A stretch of DNA of 64,000 nt, from positions 124,001 to 188,000 of the forward strand of contig NZ_PVBN01000008.1 in assembly GCF_002968635.1 (NCBI RefSeq). Direction: 5' to 3'. A model generated the notes under the pieces. That model had not been told where the DNA came from and made no database searches. It worked only from the letters and a program-made list of their open reading frames with translations. The stretch comes from Neorhizobium alkalisoli. Lineage in GTDB: Bacteria > Pseudomonadota > Alphaproteobacteria > Rhizobiales > Rhizobiaceae. A program made the translations under genes and the position numbers. Positions 52,423 through 62,639 of this stretch are shown in pieces (the first letter of the stretch is position 1; every line of letters starts with the position of its first letter).

Positions 52423-52488
52423 TTGACTTGGAACACCCCATCCTATTTACACCGCGATACCTCTCAAAGAACAGAACCGGGTCAGGAA

Positions 52489-55320
52489 ATGCTCGAAAAG
52501 ACCTATGATTCCGCAGCCGTAGAACCGAAAATCGCGCAAGCCTGGGACGAGGCGGATGCCTTCCGCGCCGGTGCGAACGCAAAACCGGGGGCGGAACCCT
52601 TCACGATCGTGATCCCGCCGCCGAATGTGACCGGTTCGCTGCATATGGGCCATGCGCTCAACAACACGCTGCAGGACATCATGGTCCGCTTCGAGCGTAT
52701 GCGCGGCAAGGACGTGCTGTGGCAGCCGGGCATGGACCATGCCGGCATCGCCACCCAGATGGTCGTGGAGCGGCAGTTGATGGAGCGCCAGCTTCCCGGG
52801 CGGCGCGAAATGGGCCGGGAAGCCTTTGTCGACAAGGTTTGGGAATGGAAGGCCGAATCCGGCGGGTTGATCTTCAACCAGCTGAAGCGGCTCGGCGCCT
52901 CCTGCGACTGGTCGCGCGAACGCTTCACCATGGACGAAGGTCTGTCCGAGGCCGTTCTTGAAGTCTTCGTGACGCTCTACAAGGAAGGCCTGATCTACAA
53001 GGACAAGCGCCTCGTCAACTGGGATCCCAAATTGCTCACCGCGATTTCCGACCTCGAAGTCGAACAGATCGAGATCAAGGGCAATCTCTGGCATCTGCGC
53101 TACCCGCTCGAGCCGGGCGTCACCTACCAGTATCCGGTCACTTTCGACGAAGACGGCAAGGCCACCGAATACGAGACGCGCGACTATCTGGTCGTCGCGA
53201 CAACGCGGCCCGAAACCATGTTGGGCGATACCGGCATTGCCGTGAACCCCGAGGACGAGCGGTACAGGGCGATCATCGGCAAACATGTCATCCTGCCGAT
53301 CGTTGGTCGCCGCATCCCGATCGTCGCCGACGACTACGCCGATCCGACCGCCGGTACCGGCGCCGTCAAGATCACCCCTGCCCACGACTTCAACGACTTC
53401 GAAGTCGGCAGGCGGGCGGGGCTCAGCGCCATCAACATCATGAACATCGATGGCACGATCTCCATCAAGGAAAACGAGGACTTCCTCGAAGGCCTCGATC
53501 ATCCGGCCGCACTTCATGGTGCCTGGGATCGCCTCGAAGGTCAGGATCGTTTCACCGCGCGCAAGATCATCGTCGAGATATTCGAAGAGGCCGGCCTGCT
53601 CGACAAGATCGAGCCGCACAAGCACATGGTGCCGCATGGCGACCGTGGCGGCGTGCCGATCGAACCTCGCCTGACCGAGCAGTGGTATGTCGATGCCCAT
53701 ACGCTGGCTCAGCCGGCGATCGCTTCGGTTCGCGAAGGCCGCACCAAATTCGTCCCCAAGAATTGGGAAAAGACCTATTTCGAATGGATGGAGAACATCC
53801 AGCCCTGGTGCATTTCGCGCCAGCTCTGGTGGGGACACCAGATCCCGGCCTGGTATGGTCCGGACGGCCAGGTCTTCGTCGAGAAGACCGAAGAGGAGGC
53901 GCTCCAGGCGGCCATCCAGCACTATCTTGCGCATGAGGGGCCGATGAAGGCTTTCGTCCAGGATAAGCTTGAGAATTTCAAGCCGGGCGAAATCCTCACG
54001 CGTGACGAAGACGTGCTCGATACCTGGTTCTCCTCGGCACTATGGCCGTTCTCCACCCTCGGCTGGCCGGACCAGACCAGGGAGCTTGAGAAATACTACC
54101 CGACCAGCGTCCTCGTCACCGGCTTCGATATCATCTTCTTCTGGGTCGCCCGCATGATGATGATGGGCCTTCATTTCATGAAGGACGAGGAGGGCAATCC
54201 GGTCGAGCCCTTCCATACGGTCTACGTCCATGCGCTGGTGCGGGACAAGAACGGCCAGAAAATGTCGAAGTCCAAGGGCAACGTCATCGACCCGCTGGAA
54301 CTGATCGACGAATATGGCGCTGACGCCTTGCGCTTTACGCTGGCCATCATGGCGGCTCAGGGCCGCGACGTTAAACTCGATCCGGCACGTATTGCTGGCT
54401 ATCGCAACTTCGGCACCAAGCTCTGGAACGCCACCCGCTTTGCCGAGATGAATGGCGTCAAGGGCGATCCGGCCTTCAGCCCGGAAACGACGACGCTCAC
54501 CATCAACCGCTGGATTCTCACGGAGCTCTCCGCGACGATCCGCGATGTGACCGAGGCGATCGAGAGCCAACGCTTCAACGAGGCGGCCGGCGCACTCTAC
54601 CGTTTCGTCTGGAACCAGGTCTGCGACTGGTATCTCGAACTCCTGAAGCCGGTCTTCGCGAGCGAGGACGAGAAAGCCAAGGCGGAAGCCCAGGCCTGTG
54701 CGGCATACGTTCTGGAAGAGACCTACAAGCTCCTTCACCCCTTCATGCCCTTCATGACGGAAGAGCTCTGGGTCCATACCGATACCCGCCAAGGCCTGCT
54801 CTGCCACGCCGATTGGCCGGCGCCGGAATTTTCCGACAGAGCGGCGGCCGAAGAGATCAATTGGCTGATCGATCTCGTGACCGGGCTTCGTTCGGCCCGC
54901 GCCGAGATGAACGTGCCGCCTTCGGCGGTGGCGCCGTTGATCGTGGTGGGTGCCAACCAGTCCAGCCAGGCGCGCCTCAGGCGTCATGACGCTGCGATCC
55001 GCCGTCTCGCTCGCGTCGAAAACATCGACCTTGCGGATATTGCGCCCAAGGGAGCGGCTCAGATCGTCGTCGGAGAGGCGACGGCCTGCCTGCCGCTTGG
55101 TAACCTGATCGATCTGGTTGCTGAAAAGGCGCGCATCGAGAAGGCGATGGGCAAAACCGACGGCGAAATGGACCGCATCGGCAAGAAACTGGCGAACGAG
55201 AAATTCGTCGCCAATGCCGACCCGGACGTTGTCGCGGCCGAACGGGAGCGCTTTGCGGAACTTGAGGTGCAGATGACCAATCTGAAGACGGCGCTGCTTA
55301 GAATCACCGAAGCAGGCTGA
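52489..55320 (+). CDS. valS: Valine--tRNA ligase
   Basis: 943 residues from ATG 52489; an upstream TTG in frame adds 22 unlikely residues. Class I synthetase with the HIGH-type motif PNVTGSLHMGHA (about 44-55) and KMSKSKGN (about 604-611). The editing domain holds TTRPETMLGDTGIAVNPED. The anticodon-binding domain and a C-terminal coiled coil (LIDLVAEKARIEKAMGKTDGEMDRIGKKLANEKFVANA) complete it. A possible promoter, TTGACT at 52423, lies just after the popZ terminator. Confidence 0.97.
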   Translation: MLEKTYDSAAVEPKIAQAWDEADAFRAGANAKPGAEPFTIVIPPPNVTGSLHMGHALNNTLQDIMVRFERMRGKDVLWQPGMDHAGIATQMVVERQLMERQLPGRREMGREAFVDKVWEWKAESGGLIFNQLKRLGASCDWSRERFTMDEGLSEAVLEVFVTLYKEGLIYKDKRLVNWDPKLLTAISDLEVEQIEIKGNLWHLRYPLEPGVTYQYPVTFDEDGKATEYETRDYLVVATTRPETMLGDTGIAVNPEDERYRAIIGKHVILPIVGRRIPIVADDYADPTAGTGAVKITPAHDFNDFEVGRRAGLSAINIMNIDGTISIKENEDFLEGLDHPAALHGAWDRLEGQDRFTARKIIVEIFEEAGLLDKIEPHKHMVPHGDRGGVPIEPRLTEQWYVDAHTLAQPAIASVREGRTKFVPKNWEKTYFEWMENIQPWCISRQLWWGHQIPAWYGPDGQVFVEKTEEEALQAAIQHYLAHEGPMKAFVQDKLENFKPGEILTRDEDVLDTWFSSALWPFSTLGWPDQTRELEKYYPTSVLVTGFDIIFFWVARMMMMGLHFMKDEEGNPVEPFHTVYVHALVRDKNGQKMSKSKGNVIDPLELIDEYGADALRFTLAIMAAQGRDVKLDPARIAGYRNFGTKLWNATRFAEMNGVKGDPAFSPETTTLTINRWILTELSATIRDVTEAIESQRFNEAAGALYRFVWNQVCDWYLELLKPVFASEDEKAKAEAQACAAYVLEETYKLLHPFMPFMTEELWVHTDTRQGLLCHADWPAPEFSDRAAAEEINWLIDLVTGLRSARAEMNVPPSAVAPLIVVGANQSSQARLRRHDAAIRRLARVENIDLADIAPKGAAQIVVGEATACLPLGNLIDLVAEKARIEKAMGKTDGEMDRIGKKLANEKFVANADPDVVAAERERFAELEVQMTNLKTALLRITEAG

Positions 55321-55674
55321 TTCGCCCCGCGATCGTTTTTGAGCGAGTGCCGCGTCGAAACAGGCGCGGCATTTTCTTTTTCCGGGCTTCGTCAATCTGT
55401 CGCAAAAATATGCAGCTGCTTGCTCCCGAGAAAGCCGCAATGTTGCCACATCGACACAGAATCCGCCGGAAAAGTAATACAGTTCTAATGTTCCCGCCTT
55501 ATACTGCTGCAAGACGGAAAAATTTTGCGACATATGGTCGCTTCAGCAGGTTCCTGAGTTTGTTACGTAAACCATTGCCGTCCAATGCCGGAAAGTGGTG
55601 GACAGCTGAAAGTTGTCAATCAGAGCGAAACATTTAGAGTGATTCCGGTCACTTACCAGGGAGTGGGAGCAATT
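55321..55674. other. Gap between valS and the FadL-type gene
   Basis: It holds the valS terminator and an AT-rich promoter region for the porin gene. TGTCGCAAAA (55398-55407) and its inverse TTTTGCGACA (55523-55532) form a widely spaced inverted repeat. No gene is supported. Confidence 0.5.
55348..55380 (+). terminator. Terminator of valS
   Basis: TGCCGCG / CGCGGCA arms, a 10-nt loop and ATTTTCTTTTT, 27 bp after the stop. Confidence 0.8.
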
Positions 55675-56904
55675 ATGGTAAGCAAAATAATATCGAGGGG
55701 TCTTTTGGTTGTTGCCGCAGGTTGCGGGTTGCAGTCGACGGCCCTAGCGGGAGGACTTGAGCGCGGCGGTTACAATATCGACCTGCTTTTCGATCCTTCT
55801 CGGTTCGCGGTGGAATCGAGCGCTACCTTCGTCATGCCTCAGCGCAAGGTGAAGAACGTCACCGATATCAATCCGGCGAACGGCAACCTGAACGCGATTC
55901 CCGGTTATTCGGACTCGGCAGATGATAGCGAGAGCTACTGGTCTCCGCGCATCGGTGCAAAGGCCGCGATTGGCGATGCGGCTGACTGCATGTTCGACTA
56001 TTCGCAGCCCTATGGCGCCCACACCAAGCCGGGTGCCCGCTGGGCAGGCGCCAGCGACAACGTGGAAACGAAAGTCAACAGCGACAACTATGCTCTGACT
56101 TGCTCTTATCGTTTTGACGTGGGGCCGGGACAGCTTCGCGTCATCGGTGGTGCCAACTATCTCGAGATGGATGGCTTCAAGGAGCGCCTTCTGGTGCCGC
56201 CGGAGGCCATCGGCTTCGCCGCGACAGGCATCGGTCGTCTCGATCTTGAAGCAGACGGATGGGGTTGGCGCGCCGGCCTGGCCTACGAAATTCCGGAATA
56301 TGCCTTCCGCGCAAGTCTCATGTACTACAGCGAAGTGAAGCTGAAGGACATCACGGGCACGGTCGATCTTACGCAGGTACCTGCCGTGGTCAGCCCTCTG
56401 GGCGGGTTGATATTGCCGGTAGAGGGATCGGCGTCCATGCCGGACGCTGTTGAACTCAAGGTTCAGTCGGGCATTGCCCCCGGTTGGCTCGCATTCGGTT
56501 CGGTGAAGTGGACTGACTGGAGCCAGCTGCAGCGCATTTCTTTCTACAATAGCGGTGTCGAAATCACGTCTCTCGATCTTGGCTATCAAGACGGCTGGAC
56601 GGTTACCGGCGGCATCGGCCACAAGTTCAATGATCAGTGGAGCGGCGCTCTCAGCGTTACCTGGGATCGCGGGACGTCCCAGGAGTTCGGCACCCAGACC
56701 GACAGCTGGTTGTTCGGTGCAGGCGTTGCCTATTCGCCAAATCAGAATGTCGAAATCCGTCTGGGCGGTGTTATCGGCATTCTCACCAGCGGCGACTCGG
56801 GTCCGACCGTGATCGACGGTGTTGGTGTAGGCGACGAGGCGACCTACGAGTTCGACAACGATCTGGTTGCGGCTCTCTCGACCTCCCTCAAGATCAAGTT
56901 CTGA
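55675..56904 (+). CDS. OmpP1/FadL-family outer-membrane protein
   Basis: 409 residues from ATG 55675 (GGGAG/GGAG upstream). A signal peptide ends LQSTALA. The mature chain starts GLERGGYNIDLLFDPSRFAVESSATFVMPQRKV and shows alternating strands of a 14-strand FadL-like barrel, ending in LKIKF with the C-terminal Phe needed for outer-membrane assembly. FadL relatives admit fatty acids or other hydrophobic compounds. Substrate not known. It has its own terminator. Confidence 0.88.
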   Translation: MVSKIISRGLLVVAAGCGLQSTALAGGLERGGYNIDLLFDPSRFAVESSATFVMPQRKVKNVTDINPANGNLNAIPGYSDSADDSESYWSPRIGAKAAIGDAADCMFDYSQPYGAHTKPGARWAGASDNVETKVNSDNYALTCSYRFDVGPGQLRVIGGANYLEMDGFKERLLVPPEAIGFAATGIGRLDLEADGWGWRAGLAYEIPEYAFRASLMYYSEVKLKDITGTVDLTQVPAVVSPLGGLILPVEGSASMPDAVELKVQSGIAPGWLAFGSVKWTDWSQLQRISFYNSGVEITSLDLGYQDGWTVTGGIGHKFNDQWSGALSVTWDRGTSQEFGTQTDSWLFGAGVAYSPNQNVEIRLGGVIGILTSGDSGPTVIDGVGVGDEATYEFDNDLVAALSTSLKIKF

Positions 56905-57390
56905 TCTGACCATCATCAAGAAAAAGCCCGGTTGCGACCGGGCTTTTTTGTGGCCGCAGGCAAAGAGCCGACAGATAAAGTCGTTGTTCCACTTGTGACG
57001 ATTTGGCAACACTTTTTTGGGACGATTGTCAGGCGCACCGAGAGGGTGCGTTCTGTCCATTTCCCGCCACAAACGAAGCGCAGCGATAAATGGACAGCAG
57101 GGGCGGACCGCGGGGGCGGGGCGCAAGTTTGGAGTATCATGGGCGGGTTTCCCAAAGAAATGCCGGGACTCTGGCACAACGGCTGCGGTGTATCGGCGCC
57201 GATATGCTTCGCCGTACTTCTACCGGCAATGGGTCCAAGTGTTGCCGAAAACGGCGCATACAGTTTCAGACGCCTGTCAGGAGGAGTGGCCGGCGGACAT
57301 GCCCGTCAAAGCCTCTCTGCAAAGACACGGAGTGCTCGAGCTGCGGCCGCCTGCCGCGTAGCTTCGCAGCGGAGTGAAAGAAACTGAAAC
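56905..57390. other. 486-bp region upstream of exoR
   Basis: It holds the FadL-gene terminator (56921-56949) and then some 440 bp before exoR with no supportable gene, though short frames exist. The region is GC-rich (57090-57330). A TGGCAC-N6-TGC sequence at 57172-57186 resembles a sigma-54 site imperfectly. The length suggests a long exoR leader or a complex promoter. Confidence 0.45.
56921..56949 (+). terminator. Terminator of the FadL-type gene
   Basis: AAAAAGCCCGG / CCGGGCTTTTTT with a 6-nt loop, 17 bp after the stop. Textbook form. Confidence 0.92.
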
Positions 57391-58185
57391 ATGCCGAAGT
57401 CTGACATCGGATCCATGAGAGTATTGCTTCTTGGAATGTCGCTCGCCTCGCTTTTGGCGGGTTCGGCCTCGGCCTTTGACATCAAGTCCGGCGTGACCAA
57501 GGAGTCAGGCCCGTTCGACCTCTTCAAGTTCGGCTTCAAGGCCTACAAGAACGGCCAGAAGGAAGACGCGGTCGAGGCCTATCGTTATGCGGCCGAGAAG
57601 GGTCATACCGGCTCACGCTGGGCGCTTGCCAATATGTATGCCTATGGCGACGGCGTGGCGAAGGATGATTTCGAAGCCTTCAAGATCTATAACGAGATCG
57701 CGGCTCAAGGCGTGGAACCGGGCTCGGAAGATACGAGCTTTTTCATCAACGCGCTGTTGTCGCTTGCAAACTACTATCGTCGCGGCATCCCCGGCAGCCC
57801 CGTGAAGCCAGACCTGTCGCAGGCGCGCCAGCTCTATTTCCAGGCGGCCTCGACTTTTGGCGTGGCAGAAGCTCAGTTCCAGCTCGCCAAGATGATCCTC
57901 GCAGGCGAGGGCGGCACCGCCAATATCCAGCAGGCCAAGAAATGGCTGAACCAGGCACGCAAGAATGGCCACGCGGGCGCAATGTCCGTCTTCGGCAACG
58001 TGCTCTTCCAGGAGGGTCAGACCGTCCGTGGTCTGGCTTTCATGACGGCCGCACTCGACAAGTGTTCCGCCAAGGAGTGCAACTGGATGCAGCAGTTGCA
58101 GGAGCAGGCTTTCTCCGTCGCCGGTGAGGAGGACCGCCGCGGTGCGGTTGCGCTCTCCCAGCAATTTGCCCAGGGCGCCGACTGA
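57391..58185 (+). CDS. exoR: Periplasmic exopolysaccharide regulator ExoR
   Basis: 264 residues. A signal peptide ends GSASA, before FDIKSG. Sel1-type repeats follow: FKAYKNGQKEDAVEAYRYAAEKGHTGSRWALANMYAYGDGV, DLSQARQLYFQAASTFGVAEAQFQLAKMILAGEGG and QQAKKWLNQARKNGHAGAMSVFGNVLFQEGQ. The sequence is close to Sinorhizobium and Agrobacterium ExoR, which binds the ExoS sensor in the periplasm and keeps the ExoS-ChvI system off until ExoR is cleaved, as on host entry or at low pH. Target genes include exopolysaccharide and motility genes. Start ATG 57391 agrees with known ExoR N-termini; ATG 57415 is the next option. Confidence 0.95.
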   Translation: MPKSDIGSMRVLLLGMSLASLLAGSASAFDIKSGVTKESGPFDLFKFGFKAYKNGQKEDAVEAYRYAAEKGHTGSRWALANMYAYGDGVAKDDFEAFKIYNEIAAQGVEPGSEDTSFFINALLSLANYYRRGIPGSPVKPDLSQARQLYFQAASTFGVAEAQFQLAKMILAGEGGTANIQQAKKWLNQARKNGHAGAMSVFGNVLFQEGQTVRGLAFMTAALDKCSAKECNWMQQLQEQAFSVAGEEDRRGAVALSQQFAQGAD

Positions 58186-58197
58186 GCCGGCGCTCGT

Positions 58198-58986
58198 TTA
58201 GCCGAAATCGAAGATACCGATGACGGGCACGTGGTCCGACGGCTTTTCCCAGGCCCGCACATGCTTTTCGATCGCGGTGGACTTCAGCCTGTCGGCCGCT
58301 TCCGCCGAGAGGAGCAGGTGGTCGATGCGGATGCCGTTGTTCTTCTGCCACGCGCCGGCCTGGTAATCCCAGAAGGAATAAAGCTTCGTCGCATCCGTCG
58401 TCGCGCGCACGGCATCGACAAGGCCGAGATTTTCCAGACGCCGGAACGCTGAGCGGGTTTCGGGCAGGAAGAGCGCGTCGGTCGCCCATACGGCCGGATC
58501 GAAACAATCATGCGGTTCGGGAATGACGTTGTAGTCTCCAGCCAGAATCAGCGGTTCCTCGAGAGCAAGGCACTCCTGAGCGTGCCGCCGCAGCCGCTCC
58601 ATCCAGGCAAGCTTATAGGGGTATTTTACCGGGTCGTCGGCCGGATTGCCGTTCGGCAGGTAGATGGACGCCACGCGGATCGCCCCGCCTGCCACCGAGA
58701 ACACACCCTCGATATAACGGGACTGCTCGTCGCCGTCACCGCCCGGCAGGCCGCGAAGCACCTCGTCCGGGCGGGTCTTCGACAGCAGGGCGACGCCGTT
58801 GAAGCCTTTCTGCCCATGCGTTTCGACGTGATAACCGAGCGCCTCGATTTCCAGCCGCGGAAAGTTCTCGTCCACGGATTTGATTTCCTGAAGGCAGACG
58901 ATGTCGGGTTGGGAATCGGCAAGCCACTGACGCAAATTATCGATGCGCGCCTTTACGCCATTGATGTTCCAGGTGGCTATTTTCAT
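58198..58986 (-). CDS. xth: Exodeoxyribonuclease III (AP endonuclease)
   Basis: 262 residues from ATG 58986 (GGAAGGG upstream). Motifs: MKIATWNINGVKARIDNL, CLQEIKS with the metal-binding Glu, YLPNGNPADDPVKYPYKLAW, LAGDYNVIPEPHDCFDP, and a C-terminal RIDHLLLS plus PSDHVPVIG with the catalytic Asp-His pair. It nicks DNA at abasic sites in base excision repair. A longer frame to 59451 reads into erpA and is rejected. It is convergent with exoR and sits 71 bp downstream of erpA on the same strand. Confidence 0.95.
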   Translation of the reverse strand: MKIATWNINGVKARIDNLRQWLADSQPDIVCLQEIKSVDENFPRLEIEALGYHVETHGQKGFNGVALLSKTRPDEVLRGLPGGDGDEQSRYIEGVFSVAGGAIRVASIYLPNGNPADDPVKYPYKLAWMERLRRHAQECLALEEPLILAGDYNVIPEPHDCFDPAVWATDALFLPETRSAFRRLENLGLVDAVRATTDATKLYSFWDYQAGAWQKNNGIRIDHLLLSAEAADRLKSTAIEKHVRAWEKPSDHVPVIGIFDFG

Positions 58987-58996
58987 CGGACCGTCC

Positions 58997-59033
58997 CTTC
59001 CTCTTTCGCTTCCTCTTTTAGCGAAAGAGGAAG
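58997..59033 (-). promoter_or_regulatory. 14-bp hairpin between erpA and xth
   Basis: Perfect arms CTTCCTCTTTCGCT (58997-59010) and AGCGAAAGAGGAAG (59020-59033), 9-nt loop. In the leftward message the second arm ends in GAGGAAG, part of the xth ribosome site, so folding would hide it. It may instead be an attenuator or a processing point. Confidence 0.6.
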
Positions 59034-59057
59034 CCTTGGGAAGGACAAAGATCGGTC

Positions 59058-59387
59058 TCAGACCGAGAAGCTCGTACCGCAGCCGCAGCTTGCGACGGCG
59101 TTCGGGTTCTTGATCTGGAAGGACTGGCCGAGCAGGTTGTCGACGAAGTCGATCTCGGAACCAGCCATGTAGACGAGCGAAAGACTGTCGATCAGCACCT
59201 TGGCTTCGCCATTGGCGACGACGACATCGTCGGCTTCCGGCGCGTCGGCGAGGTCGAACTTGTAGGAAAAGCCGGAACACCCGCCGCCTTCGACGGAAAC
59301 ACGTAGCGCCTGCTTGCCCGCTTCGCTGGCGACGATTTCCGTGATGCGCTTTGCCGCGGCATCCGAAAGAGTTACATTTATGTCCAT
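59058..59387 (-). CDS. erpA: Iron-sulfur cluster insertion protein ErpA (A-type carrier)
   Basis: 109 residues of the A-type carrier fold. The three cluster-binding cysteines are in GGCSGFSYKF (about residue 37) and CGCGTSF (about 102 and 104). It passes Fe-S clusters to target enzymes. MDINVTLSDAAAKRITEIVASE is the ErpA/IscA-type start. It is divergent from dgt with 149 bp between, a gene order common in rhizobia. Confidence 0.92.
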   Translation of the reverse strand: MDINVTLSDAAAKRITEIVASEAGKQALRVSVEGGGCSGFSYKFDLADAPEADDVVVANGEAKVLIDSLSLVYMAGSEIDFVDNLLGQSFQIKNPNAVASCGCGTSFSV

Positions 59388-59536
59388 ATCCGTCTCCTGC
59401 CGGGTTCAAGGCCCGGTGAGTTCCGGGCAAAATCCCGGAGATTCCTGTCACCGGCGTTGCGCACGGCTTTACTATAGGTATGAAGGCTTGAACGGCGCGT
59501 CAATGGCCGGCTTGGAACGAAGAGACAGGTGAGCGA

Positions 59537-60754
59537 ATGACGATTGATACCGGTGCCCTCGGTTTCGGCAGCGGCGAGCGGGCGGTCTATGCCGCCAATC
59601 CCTGGGCCTCGCGCGGCCGGCTCTTCCCGGAGCCCAGCAGTCTGACGCGTTCGGAGTTCCAGCGCGACCGCGATCGTATCGTCCACACGACCGCATTCCG
59701 CCGGTTGAAGCACAAGACGCAGGTCTTCATCAGCCCCGACGGCGATCACTACCGCACGCGGCTCACCCACACCATCGAGGTTGCTCAGATCGCCCGCGCC
59801 CTGGCGCGTGCCTTGAAGCTCGATGAGGATCTCGCCGAAGGCGTGGCACTGGTTCACGATTTCGGCCACACACCTTTCGGCCACACGGGCGAAGACGCGC
59901 TTCACGATATGCTGGCGCCTTACGGCGGCTTCGACCACAATGCCCAATCGCTCCGGATCGTCACCAAGCTGGAACGCCGCTATGCGGAGTTCGACGGCCT
60001 CAATCTCACCTGGGAAAGCCTGGAGGGGCTCGTCAAGCACAACGGGCCGCTCCTGACCAAAACGGGTGAGGGCACCCGTGGACTGGTTCCGCAGCCGATC
60101 CGTGACTATTGCGAACTGCATGATCTGGAATTGGCGAGCTATGCGAGCCTTGAAGCCCAGGTCGCCGCGATTTCAGACGATATCGCCTACAATACCCACG
60201 ATATCGACGACGGGCTGCGTTCGGGCCTTTTGACCTTCGAGATGCTGGAGGACGTCCCGTTCCTCGCAAAAGTCATGATGGACGTAAGGCAGCGTTATCC
60301 GCACCTCGAGCCGAGCCGCTTCACCTACGAAATCACCCGCCGGCAGATCACCCACATGGTGGAGGACGTGATCGGCGTCACCCAGGACAATTTGCGGAAG
60401 CTGCAGCCGGAAAGCGCCGACGACGTCAGAGGCGCCAACCAGGTGATGGCGACGTTTTCCGACGAAGTTGCCGAGACCGACCGCTGCATCAAGCAGCTTC
60501 TGTTCTCGCGGATCTACCGGCATCCGGAGATCATGCGCATTCGTGCCGGCGCGGCGCAGATCCTGTCGGATCTCTTCAACGCCTACATGAACGATCCAAC
60601 TCTGATGCGAAGCCACTACTGGGTGAACCACATCGCCGGTCTGAACGAAGCGGCAAAGGCCCGTCATGTGGCCGATTATCTGGCCGGCATGACCGACACC
60701 TATGCTGTCCGGGCGCATGGCGAGCTGTTTGACCAGACTCCCGATTTGCGATAG
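59537..60754 (+). CDS. dgt: dGTP triphosphohydrolase-like protein
   Basis: 405 residues, HD superfamily. Metal ligands: [20 protein letters not shown] (H), [17 protein letters not shown] (HD plus H) and [15 protein letters not shown] (D). It likely hydrolyses dGTP or other dNTPs to the nucleoside and triphosphate. [35 protein letters not shown] is the alphaproteobacterial N-terminus. It is 53 bp upstream of argS, probably one operon. Confidence 0.93.
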   Translation: MTIDTGALGFGSGERAVYAANPWASRGRLFPEPSSLTRSEFQRDRDRIVHTTAFRRLKHKTQVFISPDGDHYRTRLTHTIEVAQIARALARALKLDEDLAEGVALVHDFGHTPFGHTGEDALHDMLAPYGGFDHNAQSLRIVTKLERRYAEFDGLNLTWESLEGLVKHNGPLLTKTGEGTRGLVPQPIRDYCELHDLELASYASLEAQVAAISDDIAYNTHDIDDGLRSGLLTFEMLEDVPFLAKVMMDVRQRYPHLEPSRFTYEITRRQITHMVEDVIGVTQDNLRKLQPESADDVRGANQVMATFSDEVAETDRCIKQLLFSRIYRHPEIMRIRAGAAQILSDLFNAYMNDPTLMRSHYWVNHIAGLNEAAKARHVADYLAGMTDTYAVRAHGELFDQTPDLR

Positions 60755-60807
60755 GCAGCCGCCAACAACAACGGCTTTTCAAGGGCCCGCGCGGCAGTCT
60801 TGCGCGG

Positions 60808-62574
60808 ATGAGTGATATGAATCTGTTTGCCGACTTCGAAACTAGAATTAAGAACGCTTTGGAAACACTTGATATCATCAAGGAAAAGCGAAGCGAAGTC
60901 GATTTCGGACGTGTCGCGATTGAGCCTCCGCGCGACCAGAGCCATGGCGACGTGGCAACCAATGCAGCCATGGTATTGGCCAAGCCGCTGGGCACGAATC
61001 CTCGTGCGCTTGCCGATATTATCGCGGTAGTGCTGCGTGATGATCCCGATGTCAGCGAGGTATCCGTTGCCGGCCCCGGGTTCATCAACATCCGTCTTTC
61101 CACCGGCTATTGGCAACGCCTGCTGGCTTCGATGATCAAGCAAGGCACCAGTTATGGCCGTTCCACCGTCGGCGAGTCGAAAAAGGCAAATGTCGAATAT
61201 GTCTCGGCCAATCCGACCGGCCCGATGCATGTCGGTCATTGCCGTGGCGCGGTGGTGGGCGACGCGCTCGCAAACCTGCTGCAGTTTGCGGGCTACGACG
61301 TTACCAAGGAATACTACATCAACGACGCGGGCAGCCAGATCGACGTGCTGGCGCGTTCGGTCTTCCTGCGCTACCGCGAAGCTCTTGGAGAGACGATCGG
61401 CGAAATCCCTTCGGGCCTCTATCCGGGAGACTATCTGGTTCCCGTCGGCCAGGCGCTCGCCAGCGAATATGGCCCGCGGCTGCATAACATGCCGGAAGAG
61501 GATTGGCTGCCGATCGTCAAGGACAAGGCCATCGACGCCATGATGGCGATGATCCGCGAGGATCTCGACGCGCTCAACGTTCACCACGACGTCTTCTTTT
61601 CCGAGCGTACGCTGCATGCCGGTGGCGCGCAGCGTATTCGCACCGCCATCAATGACCTGACCTTCAAGGGGCATGTCTACCGCGGCACCTTGCCGCCGCC
61701 GAAGGGGCAATTGCCCGAAGACTGGGAAGACCGCGAGCAGACGCTGTTCCGCTCCACAGAAGTAGGCGACGACATCGATCGGCCGCTGATCAAGTCCGAT
61801 GGCAGCTATACCTATTTTGCAGCCGACGTTGCCTATTTCAAAGACAAGTTCGACCGCGGCTACGACGAGATGATCTATGTGCTCGGCGCCGACCATGGCG
61901 GATATGTGAAGCGCCTGGAAGCGCTGGCGCGTGCCGTTTCCGGCGGCAAGGCCAAGCTGACGGTGCTTTTGTGCCAGCTCGTCAAGCTGTTCCGCAACGG
62001 CGAGCCGGTGAAGATGTCGAAACGTTCCGGCAATTTCGTGACACTGCGCGAAGTGGTCGACGAAGTCGGCCGTGACGCGGTTCGGTTCATGATGCTCTAC
62101 CGGAAGAGTTCCGAACCGCTCGACTTCGACTTTGCCAAGGTAACGGAACAATCCAAGGACAATCCGGTCTTCTACGTGCAATACGCCCATGCCCGCTGCG
62201 CCTCGGTGTTCCGGCAGGCGCAGAAGGCGTTTCCAGACCTCGATATCGAATCACTCGATCTGGCGGCACATGCCGGCCTGATCTCGGACGAGAACGAGTT
62301 GAGGTTGATTGCCAAGCTTGCGGAATATCCCCGAATTGTTGAGGCCGCAGCCCTTGCGCAGGAGCCGCATCGACTTGCATTTTACCTTTATGATCTGGCA
62401 AGTTCCTTCCATGGCCATTGGAGCAAAGGCTCCGAAAATGCCGACTTACGCTTTGTTAACGATAAGAACCGACAATTGAGCGTCGCCAGGCTTGGGCTGG
62501 TGCACGCTGTCGCCTCTGTCCTGAAGTCGGGACTTGCTATAACAGGCACAGCAGCACCAGAAGAAATGCGCTAG
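60808..62574 (+). CDS. argS: Arginine--tRNA ligase
   Basis: 588 residues. Class I synthetase: [21 protein letters not shown] has the HIGH-type motif (about 133-148), and [11 protein letters not shown] matches the KMSKS region (about 402-412). The N-terminal Add-1 domain and C-terminal DALR anticodon domain (FRQAQKAF to the end) are in place. It follows dgt and precedes the SPOR-type gene. Confidence 0.97.
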   Translation: MSDMNLFADFETRIKNALETLDIIKEKRSEVDFGRVAIEPPRDQSHGDVATNAAMVLAKPLGTNPRALADIIAVVLRDDPDVSEVSVAGPGFINIRLSTGYWQRLLASMIKQGTSYGRSTVGESKKANVEYVSANPTGPMHVGHCRGAVVGDALANLLQFAGYDVTKEYYINDAGSQIDVLARSVFLRYREALGETIGEIPSGLYPGDYLVPVGQALASEYGPRLHNMPEEDWLPIVKDKAIDAMMAMIREDLDALNVHHDVFFSERTLHAGGAQRIRTAINDLTFKGHVYRGTLPPPKGQLPEDWEDREQTLFRSTEVGDDIDRPLIKSDGSYTYFAADVAYFKDKFDRGYDEMIYVLGADHGGYVKRLEALARAVSGGKAKLTVLLCQLVKLFRNGEPVKMSKRSGNFVTLREVVDEVGRDAVRFMMLYRKSSEPLDFDFAKVTEQSKDNPVFYVQYAHARCASVFRQAQKAFPDLDIESLDLAAHAGLISDENELRLIAKLAEYPRIVEAAALAQEPHRLAFYLYDLASSFHGHWSKGSENADLRFVNDKNRQLSVARLGLVHAVASVLKSGLAITGTAAPEEMR

Positions 62575-62639
62575 AATCGCCACCATTTCCCCACATTGCA
62601 CTGGCATATACGTTGTAATGTAGGTGAGTGGACGAGTTA

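Noticed and set aside
57172-57186. Sigma-54 promoter of exoR
   Set aside because: GG and GC are correctly spaced, but the -12 part is CTGCG, not TTGCA/T, and exoR is not known as RpoN-dependent.
58987-59451. N-terminal extension of exonuclease III
   Set aside because: The longer frame overlaps erpA on the same strand in another frame and lacks family likeness before MKIATWN.
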